DNA from: Brachynemurus nebulosus
Lineage: Eukaryota; Arthropoda; Insecta; Neuroptera; Myrmeleontidae
Assembly (NCBI GenBank): GCA_035578155.1
Contig: JAPWDM010000033.1
Coordinates: 2,129,001-2,193,000, forward strand
Direction of reading: 5' to 3'
DNA: 64,000 nt
This document shows positions 49,208-59,987 of the stretch, piece by piece; the first letter of the stretch is position 1, and each line of letters starts with the position of its first letter. The translations under genes and the position numbers were made by a program. The notes beneath the pieces were generated by a model. The model had not been told where the DNA came from. It ran no database searches and saw only the letters and a program-made list of their open reading frames with translations.

Positions 49208-50408
49208 TGTTGTATCTTTACTACTACTTTTAAGGCTAAATTGATCGGATTACATACCTTGTTCAATTAGAAATGGGTGCATGTGCTCGCTTCTCCGTAA
49301 GTTACATGCAAATAATAGACAAGAATTTTGAACTTTTTGCAGTATATAGGATAGCTGTTCGCTGAGACCATGATGAGCGTCAAAACAAGTAGGTGGGTCT
49401 GAATAATATAATTTAAAAATTCAATTTAAACTAATATTTTTTATACAACCATTCCATACGATAAAACTCTAGTGGTTTATGTTTAATAAAATGCATATAC
49501 AATACATAATAGATACGCATACTTAATCTAAATACATATTACCACATATTACGTATGTACGTTTAGTATAATGTACCTGTACATACAGAGTATTGGATCT
49601 AGGTTATAATCTAATGAAAATGACATCATTTTTATTGTAATCACCTATTTATGCATGTGTTAACAAAATTCTGTTTCTTTATTAATTATTATTATTAAAA
49701 ATCGAATTAAAAAGTATTGACTATTGTGTAACATTTTTCGTTTACTGATAAAATAAAATGTGTATCTCCTCATAAAATTTTGTAAAACTATACGCTCGCT
49801 TCTCTAAATGTTTTTTCTTAATTTTTATTTTGTATAAACAAATCAATTTTTTATACCTGCTTAAGATTTATGTTTAATTGTTTACATAATGAGTGTACCA
49901 GTGAATACACTAGCAGCGTATGCAGTGGATCAATATATGTAAGCAGTGCTGACTAGTTAGTCGAATAATGATGTTACAAATTTAAATTGTCTTACTATAT
50001 TTATTTAATTTAGATAATTTTTCTTCCACTTAATATAAACAAAACAAACGTTTTGATTTTTAGCTTTGATGAAATAAATGAATAACAGGTGGTAGAGTGG
50101 TGGTAACGCTCGGGTCTCAAACTGGGGAAGCGGAACTATTGAGAGCGGAAATATTCAGAATGTGCACTGTATTTGACAATCCGAAATGTCAAAAAGTTGC
50201 ATAGGACTAAAAATCAACAATTTTGGTTTGGGGGCGGATTAGGGAAAAACTAATTATACAATATTGCATTGTCATCAAGGTTAGACACGTATGCAAAATT
50301 TGAAACCTCTAGCTCAATTAGAATCCACCTAAATTTTGATTCCAAGATTTTATCTAAACCAACATACTAACATAGCAAGTTAAATAAAAGCCTTTAATAA
50401 AAAAAAGT
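49208..50408. other. AT-rich unassigned region; possible tRNA-like piece
   Basis: No gene is supported. Near 50085-50130 the text GGTAGAGTGGTGGTAACGCT followed by CGGGTCTCAAACTGGG resembles a tRNA D-arm/anticodon arm, as in tRNA-derived SINEs, but no B box or tail could be seen. The rest is AT-rich. Confidence 0.35.
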
Positions 50409-50412
50409 TTAA

Positions 50413-51091
50413 GGTACCATCACAGTGTGATTCTACCAAAAAGCAGTCAATTTTCACAATTTTTTTCGGATGGATAGGATGGGGGAATGGGGATCAATTT
50501 TTTTTACGATTAATAAATACCACTATTTGACAATACAAAAATATTTTTTTTATTTATTTTTATTTATTTTTTATAATATTATTATAATTTTTTTAAAAAA
50601 GTGTCCAAAAAACGCCGAAATTCGGTGCCCGATTGCGGCCGCAGTTTTTATCCGAAAAAATAAATCAAATAGATTATCAATCTGTAGGTAAGCCGCTATG
50701 TAACTATGGGAGCTTTTTTTTCTTGAAATTTCCGATTTTGCTATACGAAAAACTATAAAAAATTTTGTACTTTTTATTCAAACCGACACCATTTTTTTAA
50801 ATTTCAAGAAAAAAATCTCCCATAGGTACATAGCGGCTTACCTACAGGCTGAGAATCTATTTGATTTTTTTTTTTCGGATAGAAACTGCGGCCGGAATCG
50901 TGGTTGCCGAATTTCGGCCTTTTTTAAAGACAATTTTTTCAAAAAATTATAATAATTATAAAAAATAAATAAAAAAAATATTTTTGTATTGTCAAATGGT
51001 GGTATTAATCGTAAAAAAAATCGTAAAATCCATCCGAAAAAAAATTGTGAAAATTGACTACTTTTCGGCAGAATCACACTGTGATGGTACC
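50413..51091. mobile_element. Large foldback with TTAA target duplication
   Basis: A 679-bp near-palindrome with ends GGTACCATCACAGTGTGATTCT and complement, flanked by TTAA at 50409-50412 and 51092-51095. Arms of about 300 bp contain TTTTTTTCGGATGGAT, ACTGCGGCCG-like and GCCGCTATGT blocks. The central loop is about 60-75 bp (around 50720-50795). TTAA duplication fits piggyBac or Kolobok. No transposase. Confidence 0.88.
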
Positions 51092-51183
51092 TTAAGTTCA
51101 ATATGGATTTAAATGTAACAAAGCAAAAAATAATATGTAAAAAGATAATGCTTGCATTAAAGTTGGGAATCTCAAAATACAAA

Positions 51184-51899
51184 CTAGTTTGGATGTTTGT
51201 ATGTTTAGATGTTTGGATGTTTGTTGCTCAATCACGCTGAAACGGCTGGACCGATTTGGATAAAATTTTATTTACACACTCCTTATACACTAAATTAACA
51301 CACTTAATTTTATCCCGGTTGCAAGTTCCTGAGGGATACAAAAACAATTATTCAAACACACCCCAAAAAAAAAAAGTCAATTCGATGAAATTTGGTACAC
51401 TGGCATTATTACCCTGAGTTAACATATAGGATAATCTTATCCCGATTAAAGGTTCCGGTGGGATGACTGAACCGAATTCGATGAAATATAGTATAGAGAC
51501 ACTATTTACTGTGAGCACATGTAGCAAGAATTATAATAACATATAAAAAAGTTTTATCGCGATTGAACGTTCCCGGGAGATACGAAAAGAATTATTAAAT
51601 TATGTCCAAATAAAAACAAACCGAATTTGATTAAATTTGGTACACAGACATGATTAATCCTGAGTTAACGCATAGGCTAATCTTATCCTGATTAAAGGTT
51701 CCTGTGGGATCACTGAACCGAATTTGATAAAATTTAATATACAAACATTATTTACTATGAACACATATAGTAATTATTTTTAAATAGTTTTAGTCGGGAT
51801 AGTTTAATCCCGAATGAAGGTTTTCGGAGGAAGAAGGGGAGACACAAAACGGGGGAAGGGATTGAATTCAGTGTGGGCGAAGCCGCGGGTCAGAGCTAG
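51184..51899 (+). mobile_element. Helitron-like repeat, family 2, forward copy
   Basis: The unit begins near GTTTGGATGTTTGTATG and CAATCACGCTGAAACGGCTG and ends GCGAAGCCGCGGGTCAGAG CTAG followed by T. Internal units repeat words such as TTATCCCGATTAAAGGTTCC at about 130-160 bp spacing. The inverted relative is at 52413-53155. Confidence 0.6.
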
Positions 51900-52412
51900 T
51901 TATACTAAAACTGTATGTTTGAAGAAATTAGATAATGAGTTTTTGGGAATTTTCAATTATTTGTAGTAATTATTTACTGTCCTATAACTGGATTAAAATT
52001 GGATTTTTCCGCTATATTCAAATTTTCAGAAAAATATTACCTGAAACTATACATATGTTTGAAGAAATTATATACTTAGTTTTTGGGAATTTGCAATTGT
52101 CTGTAATAATTACCTACAGTGTGGACTTAATTAACATAAACTAAACCTACAATGTTATTAATTAGCTGATATTGAATCCCACAGGAACATTTAACCGAGA
52201 TAAGATTACACCATGTGTTAACTCAGGGTAAATAGTGTCTGTCTGTGTACTAAATTTCATCGACTACGGTTTAGTTAGTTGAATGTGATTTAGCAGTTGA
52301 TTTTGTTTCCACCGGGAACCTTCAATCGGGATAAAACTATCCTATGTATTATTATTGCTATTGCATTCACTATAAATTTTCATAACCATTTCAACACATT
52401 TTTATAATATAA
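51900..52412. other. Spacer with a partial third copy of family 2 internal repeats
   Basis: Between the inverted Helitron-like copies, 52185-52370 repeats internal text (AACCTTCAATCGGGATAAAA, AACTCAGGGTAAATAGTG). 51905-52140 contains two similar pieces of TGTTTGAAGAAATTA text about 130 bp apart. No gene. Confidence 0.5.
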
Positions 52413-53155
52413 CTAGCTCTGACCCGCGGCTTCACCCGCATTGAATTCGATGAGCCCTCCTTGTTCTGTATCCCCCTTCTTCCCCCGGGAACCTTCAATC
52501 GGAATAAAACTATCTTATGTTACTAAAATTGTTACTATATGTATTCATAGTAAATAGTGACTGGATATTAAATTTCATCAAATTCAGTTCAGTCATCCCA
52601 CAGGAACCTTTGATTAGGATAAAATTAGCCTATGCCTTAACTCAGGATTAATCGTGTCTGTGTACAAAATTTAATCGAATTCCGTTTAATTATTTGGATG
52701 TGATTAAAACTGGTTTCTTTTGTATCCCCTGGGAACCTTTAATCGGGATAAAACTATCCTATGTGTTATTCAAATTATTGCTGCATGTGTCCATAGTAAA
52801 GAGTGTCTCTGTATTATATTTCATCGAATTCGGTTCATCCCAGAGGAACCTTTAATCGAGATAAAATTATCCTATATGTTAATATATAATTTTCCTCTGT
52901 GTTAATAATAAATAGTGCCTGTGTACCAAATTTAATCGAATTGAGTTTAAGTTTTTAGGGCCTGTTTGAATAATTGCTTTTGTATCCTTCAGGAACATAA
53001 AATCGGGATAAAATTTAACTCATGTGCTAATTCAGTGTATAAAGTGTGTGTATATAAAATTTTATTCAAATCGGTCCAGCGTGATTGAGCAACAAACATC
53101 TAAACACCTAAACATCCAAACATCCAAACTTTCACATTTATTATGTTAAGATTAA
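52413..53155 (-). mobile_element. Helitron-like repeat, family 2, inverted copy
   Basis: Read on the minus strand it starts near TTTGGATGTTTGGATG (53130), has GCTCAATCACGCTGGACCG, several internal units with CGGGATAAAACTATCC, and ends GCGGGTGAAGCCGCGGGTCA GAGCTAG at 52413. It is more complete than the forward copy in internal units. Confidence 0.65.
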
Positions 53156-53353
53156 GATATTAATTTTTAGTTAAGTTACATATAAATCCCTATAACTAGA
53201 ACTTAAACTTTTTTTTAACACAATTTAAAAATACTGAAAAATTTTAAAAGATAAAAGCATTTTTACCAAAATAACTCATGAAATTAATTACGGTCTCTAA
53301 AAAGGTAATTTTTTTATTACACTTTTAAAATGTAAAGCCAGCAGAGACTTTCA

Positions 53354-53356
<3 letters not shown>

Positions 53357-53438
<82 letters not shown>
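53357..53438. repeat. (TA)n microsatellite
   Basis: About 80 bp of TA repeats in AT-rich DNA. No coding. Confidence 0.9.
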
Positions 53439-53442
<4 letters not shown>

Positions 53443-53639
53443 TATTGTATATCTTCTATGTTCACAATCAGATTAATCTTTCTTCTTAGACTAGAAGACT
53501 ATCTTCATGTTTTTAAGTTCTTGGTTTTTCTTAGTTGTGTTTGCGACACAATGCAGCGCAAACGTAACACAAAGCAGCACAACTGAGAAAAAGAGAAAAA
53601 ATCAAAATTCAAAAAGTACGGGACTCGAAAAAATTTGAA

Positions 53640-53642
<3 letters not shown>

Positions 53643-53716
<74 letters not shown>
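53643..53716. repeat. (TA)n microsatellite at the left border of MITE copy 2
   Basis: About 74 bp of TA repeats end exactly where the MITE terminus (CCGGGGTCCC...) begins. Together with the array at 54507-54602 it suggests that the MITE inserted into a TA array. Confidence 0.9.
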
Positions 53717-53718
<2 letters not shown>

Positions 53719-54505
53719 GGGGTCCCATGTGGATGTATCCATACGATTTACATGTTGATTTTTAACATTGAATTCCCATAAGGAAAAAGTTATGTCACAA
53801 GAGTGCTTTGAACAAACTAATAATACTGATTTAATATTATAACTTCTGTTACTATAGCTTTAACAATAATAATGCAGTAAAATAAAGAAATGAATGTCGC
53901 AATTTTTTTACATAATAAATATTTGTGTTATCTGCTGTAAATTCAAAAAGGTATTTTTTTATTTTTTTGAAAATAAATATTAAAATAATAAAAGTACCAA
54001 AAAAAAAAAATATTCTGTTGAAGAAATAGTGCCGGGGTCCCATGTGGATGTATCCATACGATTTACATGTTGATTTTTAACATTGGATTCCCATAAAGAA
54101 AAAGTTATGTCACAAGAGTGCTTTGAACAAACTAATAATACTAATTTAATATTATAACTTCTGTTACTATAGCTTTAACAATAATAATGCAGTAAAATAA
54201 AGAAATGAATGTCGCAATTTTTTTACATAATAAATATTTGTGTCATCTGCTGTAAATTCAAAAAGGTATTTTTTTATTTTTTTGAAAATAAATATTAAAA
54301 TAATAAAAGTACCAAAAAAAAAATATTCTGTTGAAGAAATAGTGCAGATAATTTGGTGGATAAAAATTATTTTATAAAAGAAAATTACCGAAAATAGGAA
54401 TACGTTTATCAAAAGCACTCTTGTGACATAACTTTTTCCGTATGGGAATCATAGTGTTAAAAATTAACATGTAAATCGTATGTATACATCCGGCCGGGAC
54501 ACCCA

Positions 54506-54508
<3 letters not shown>
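53717..54508. mobile_element. MITE family 1, copy 2, with internal 315-bp tandem duplication
   Basis: The left end CCGGGGTCCCATGTGGATGT and the right end (complement of ACTGGGTGTCCCGGCCGG) match the family at 10266-11077. The left terminal part is present twice in tandem: 53717-54031 and 54032-54346, a 315-bp period with few differences. Both borders are (TA)n arrays. No transposase. Confidence 0.8.

Positions 54509-54602
<94 letters not shown>
54507..54602. repeat. (TA)n microsatellite at the right border of MITE copy 2
   Basis: About 95 bp of TA repeats directly follow the MITE terminus. No coding. Confidence 0.9.
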
Positions 54603-54603
<1 letters not shown>

Positions 54604-55934
54604 CAACAATTGCTAAAATGGTTCAAAGTATGCACATAAGTACTAGAGACAGGTTGAGGTCACTTTCAAAAAAGAATTTTTTACTAAATCATAAAAATTA
54701 TAAAATTATAAATTTTCTGTTATATAGAAAGTTCACACTTTTATAAATTAATATCTGTTTTTATTGATACACATATACATATATTGATTTCTATCTACTT
54801 AAATATTTTAAAAAGTAAAACTGTTCGTTAATTAATATAACTTCAGGATATTACACTTTCATTTAACTGATATAAAAAATCAAGTTACTGTTATTTTATT
54901 CTTTTTTTGAAATTCTTTTATAATCTGAAAAGAAAGAAAAAACTGGTATTAAATGCGTATGTATGCATCAATTTAAATTTCATTTAACATCTAATTTTAT
55001 TTATTAATTTTAGCGAATTTACATTATCATCATAGAGAAGCCATTACAGCGACTGTCACGGTAAAACTTCACCAGCCTTGGTGATAGAAATTTGTTTTGT
55101 AATCTCTGAAACCTGATATTGATATTAACCAGGGGCCCATCCAGAAGGGGGGTCACGGGGGTCATGACCCGCCCTCTCCTGAACTGAAAATGTTGGAAAT
55201 GTTTGTCACATATTTTTATGCATACAGACTTAAAAGGATGCTTAAAAATTGAAAAAGTGATCACGAATGTTCTAGTGGCTAGTTTTTTTTAATCGACGCA
55301 GAATTTAAAATAAAATATAAAATGCGGTATTTGACAATTTTTTAAAACCCATTTTAGTGTGTTTATTACTTCTTACTAAACTCATAATACACATTTTTAA
55401 ATTATTTTGTACTATATTTTTAATAAAAAATCACCGATAAAATTTCAGTTTTTAAAAAGATCGCCAAAACGATGCTCTCTGTCTCTTTCAAATCGTATGA
55501 CGTCATTAGCTCTAAAACAAGTAGCAGCAGTAGGTCTAGTAATGAAAATTAATAATGAAAAATTTCTTTTATAGTTACCAAAAAAGTAAACAGTTTTTTT
55601 CCTAACTACAATATAATACCTACATATTTGAACGAGCTTGTGACGTAAGCTGCTTTTGATTGATGATTTTGATTACGTCATTTTTAACGTAAATTTTGTA
55701 ATTTTATTTAATTAAAATTTTTATATTTTTGAATGAAATAACTTATAAAAAAGCAATATTCAGTATCATTATGACTCCAGTAATTATTTAAAAATCAAAA
55801 TAAATATTTTTTCAACTACTGTCAAATACCCCATTCAAATACTATTTTTCAATTAAACACCGGCCTCAGTGTTAAAAATTGGTAACATAAATAATTTGAC
55901 AAGTATTCTTATAAACATTTGATTTAAACCTAAA
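54603..55934. other. AT-rich unassigned region with a hAT-like end
   Basis: At 55132 the text CAGGGGCCCATCCAGAAGGG looks like the start of a hAT-type terminus, but no matching end or TSD was found. Minus-strand frame 55019-55264 crosses this and is not a protein I recognise. The rest is AT-rich. Confidence 0.4.
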
Positions 55935-56369
55935 TTCTCGAGATATGCAGAAGCTCATGTAATCCTATTCAAAACATCGGTAAAAGTACTCAAAATCTTT
56001 AAAAACTATTCTTCTAGACACGGTATTCCAACTAAAATTATTCATGACGGTGGGTTAGAATTCACTTCCATAAATATAAAAGAATTTTTAAAGTTGTATA
56101 ACATACAAGACCACACCACTTCAGCACGAAATTCGACCGGTAATTCACCAATCGAACGCTTTCATAACACCTTTTTAGAAATGTTCCGTATTATCCATAA
56201 AACAGATCCCAAATGTGATTTCAATGAAAAAATTGACCAGACTATACTGATCTACAATAACTCAGTCAATAAATCCACTAATTTTACACCGTTTGAAATT
56301 ATAAAACGTATTCGCCACGAAACAATTAAAAAGGGTATAGCCGAAAAACGGCCCTTGACGCAAAATTGA
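55935..56369 (+). pseudogene. Integrase core fragment of an LTR retroelement
   Basis: One frame from 55938 reads FSRYAEAHVILFKTSVKVLK, then SSRHGIPTKIIHDGGLEFTS, and TTSARNSTGNSPIERFHNTF, followed by ILIYNNSVNKSTNFTPFEII. This is the DDE integrase core with the second acidic residue in IIHDGG and the Glu in PIERFH. The first Asp and the zinc module are missing upstream, and nothing of RT or an LTR is seen nearby. The motif style is Gypsy-like but differs from the intact Gypsy element in this window, so it comes from another family. The frame ends at 56369. Confidence 0.7.
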
Positions 56370-57631
56370 TTGTTTTTATAAGAAATAATACTTTTTAGCC
56401 TCAGATACATTCCTGCCAAATTTCAACTCTCCAAGGCTAATAGTTTATGAATACACAAAAAGACAAAAATTTTCAAAAAAAATTTTTTTTTTACGAAATT
56501 ACTGAGCCGATTTATTTGAGTTTAATATATATTGTGTACCCACCTTAGGCAAAGTAATAAAAAAAATTAACGTAATATCCCTTTATTATACTAATTTTTT
56601 TAAATTTTTTAATTTAAGTAAATTTTTTTTGGCCACTTACGCGTTAGCGACACACCATTTTTTGTTCAATAATATGTCTTTTAGTACTCTATAACATATA
56701 TTTTTATGGAAAGATTTTAATTGGTAGAACATAATAATATTTAAATACAAATGCATGCCATGTTCGGTACTACATATATTAGTTATGTATAGAAAGGACC
56801 ATAAAGAAAATATCTGCACTATTTCTAAAATAATATAATTACATACGTTCATAACTACGATAAACTAGTTTAAATTTACAAATGTTCAACATTATCAGCC
56901 GTTTGATTTTTTTTTATTAATAAAAAAAACAAAATAGACATTGATTTCTCTTTTGTTAGAGTTTTTTCCTTTGTAAGACGTCAAATGAAACTTTGTTAGC
57001 TCATACACCACGTCTTATGACGTCAACAATGTCATACAAAGTTTATTAGCTGTCAAAATAGTATACAAGTTGGTCATTTCGTCATAATTCGTCAAGACCC
57101 GTCATTGTGTTAACAAAAGTACACAAACGGCAGATAAAGCTAGACGTTATTCTTTGTCTAAACTTGTTTATCGTAGTTATGAACGTATATAATTATATTA
57201 CAGAAAAAATCCACTTTCTGCACTCTCCAAGAAGTGCAACAAAAACATCAAGCGAGAGGGGCGAGCTACATTTTGCGTACACATGTACACTATTTTCTTA
57301 AGTATGTATGTGTGTTCAGATCATTTACTTGCCATAAACGGTTCATTTATCTTCAAGTTAGTTATATGTACATGTAATTTACCTACATAATTTTATAACT
57401 ACAACAGGTTTTAGCCGGACTGTTGTTATTACTATATATTGTTGAAGTACTTTGTTGCAATTTACTAATGTTTATTATTATAACCAATATAACATTTAAG
57501 ACGTATTATTGTTATTATTAATTTCTTTATTTAAATAAAGTTTCTAAAACTTATAATTTTTGTTGAGTTAGATGTAATTTTATTTAGCAAGTATGCTGGG
57601 ATAATTTTATTGATTTAATTTACATATTCAG
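56370..57631. other. AT-rich unassigned region with a 40-bp inverted repeat
   Basis: A 40-bp word (ACGTTCATAACTACGATAAA core) at about 56838-56880 reappears inverted at about 57160-57203, with a 280-bp spacer. Open frames at 56637-56852 (-) and 57107-57301 (+) overlap the two arms and are probably chance. Nothing else is supported. Confidence 0.45.
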
Positions 57632-57736
57632 ATTCGTAGTAAATTTTTGGATGTTTTAGTTACGGAAGAAGACGTCCAAAACGATGTTGATGAAGATATT
57701 GATACTGAATTCGAAAACATTATGGGAAAAATATAA
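57632..57736 (+). other. Candidate short terminal exon
   Basis: After TTACATATTCAG, a plausible splice acceptor, an open frame of 34 codons reads IRSKFLDVLVTEEDVQNDV and DEDIDTEFENIMGKI, then TAA. It is acidic and composition differs from the AT-rich flanks. No upstream exon is identified, so this could also be a fragment of a mobile element. Confidence 0.25.
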
Positions 57737-59462
57737 TAGATATGTAATTTAAAAAAAAAAAATTAGAACAATTATAAATTAGTACAATATTACAGTTTTT
57801 TTTATACCTAAGATCATATGAGTATCAAAATTTTTAACAAATACTTTTATCATTATCTCTGATAAAGCAGAAATAATTTTTGTACTGATTAAAAATAATT
57901 TTTGCGTGTAAAAATTACAAATAACTTGGTATAAAAGTAAAAAGTAATAAAATTGTAAAAAAGTAGGTGACTTTAAACGACTGTATCTCAGGCAGTTTTT
58001 ATCGAATATATTTTTATCGGTCACCATTCTGACGGGAATTGCATCAGCTTTCTTTTTTGTGAACCAATGCCTATACCTAAATTCACTCAGAAAAAAGTGC
58101 TGCACAAAAATTTAATAAAAAAAAAAAAAATTGAAAAATTTCCGCTCTTTTCTAAATAGTTTTTTTGACTTGTTTGTTGAGAAAAAATTTTTTTGAGTTT
58201 ATAAAGTGCCATTTCGATAGGATATTTAATTCTCTACGTGTATTTACGGAAAATGCATAGTTTTGAGTTATAGTTAAAAAACTTAAGAGTAGATAAATTT
58301 ACTTCGTTCGTAAAATTCCACGCCTAAATTTAATAGCACTTTGTGAATTTATCATCTTTGGGGTACAACTGAATATATGAAACAAAATAAAACACCTGTT
58401 ACGAATTAGTTCCTTATTCAACTACATAGTCAATAGCCTATTAAAGATGAATTTATTTACACAAACAGACAGGATTCCGGAAACTGCTTCTTAAAGTAAT
58501 TTATACTTTATATTTAGTAATAAATGATATATATCATATTCGCAGCGATATTAAAATTAATTTAACATATAAAATATGTATACTTATCTCTTCATTATTT
58601 TTTATATCTGACACTATAAGAACGTCAACACTATTTATGTAAGATTTTTGTTATTATTTATAGAATAAACTCTTATATAATTTACATATTTTGTTATATT
58701 TTTAATATTTCTTTAATCCTACAGATAGATAGATTTGTGTAGTGAATGTGGTATACTCATTGAATACCATAACTGTATGGTAGAAGTACCCTCTTGCGTC
58801 TTATTTTGGCGACACAGGTTCATCGATATACTAGCCTAAGTCGCTATCTATATTTATCTATGATCGTAACTTACAATTTGGAAATTAAATATCTTGAATC
58901 GGAAATTATATTTACATAGACACTTGAATTAAATTTTTAAAGCCGTGCTATGAAATGAAAAATTAACAAAATACAGAATGTTAATTAATACCTTTGCTCT
59001 TTCTATCTTTCACTTTCCTAACCACTTTTATCCATTCTCTACAATCAAATCTAAAATATACAATTACAAACTTGTAAATTTTTTGTTTATTTATAATTCT
59101 TGTCATCATAACTGGTTTCATGAATTTTATGGATTTTTCAGCTGAACGTATACAAGGATTTTTAATTAATATAGAATTTAAATTTTTTATTATTTAAATT
59201 TTTTATTTTAACTTAACCTTTACACAGTAAATAAATCAAAAAAACACAAATGTATAATAGAAGTATATCGATAAAAAACGAGTGTCTTTTAATTAAATAC
59301 TTTTTTGTTCCAAAAGATATACAAAATAAATATATTTATATAGTGTGTTAGGAAATCTTTCAACTTAATTATCGCTGAGATAATATTATGAATTAATTCA
59401 GTTAAGTATACTGGCTTAAAATAATCAACAGACGTGGATACATTAAAACGTAAAATGCATTA
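57737..59462. other. AT-rich unassigned region
   Basis: I see no gene or clear repeat. Short frames such as 57779-58105 on the minus strand are hydrophobic and AT-driven. Confidence 0.4.
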
Positions 59463-59987
59463 TCTATACATATAATAAAACTGTAACGAGACCATTTCTG
59501 TACGTGGAATATTTTTTGAAAATTGTACTGGTACTGTAAACAGTTATCGATGTAGATATCAAAACAGCGATTTTTAAAATTTTTGTCTCTCTGTTCACGC
59601 ATCACGCAAAAACTACTGGATGGATTTTTATGAAATTTGGTGTGATGATAAATTATTAATTACTTTTTAGTTCGGTAAAATGTGTCATTCCCACGGGAAA
59701 ATAGAAAAACCATTTTGAGGATGTGCACACATTACACAAAAACTATTGAACGAATTTTTATGTTTCATATGGTAATAACTTATTACCTGTGTCAACATTT
59801 AGGATACTTTTTATTACGGGAAAATGTTATCTTCCCTCGGGAAAATACAAAAACCATTTTGAGCATTACGTAAAACTATTGTTCTATACAAATGCTTTAT
59901 AATTACTATACTTATATACTCGTATTAGAAGTACTCGAACTTTTTTCTCATTGATTTATGCGCGAACGACGTCGCGGGTACAGCTAG
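59463..59987 (+). mobile_element. Canonical short non-autonomous Helitron
   Basis: A 525-bp unit begins TCTATACATATAATAAAACT after an A, ends with a hairpin (CGCGA/TCGCG, loop ACGACG) about 7 bases before CTAG, and is followed by T. TC start, 3' hairpin, CTRR end and A/T insertion all agree. The internal phrase CATTACACAAAAACTATTGA occurs as imperfect repeats. No Rep/Hel. Confidence 0.75.

Noticed and set aside
57107..57301. Small plus-strand protein
   Set aside because: It overlaps one arm of an inverted repeat and shows no recognisable motif.
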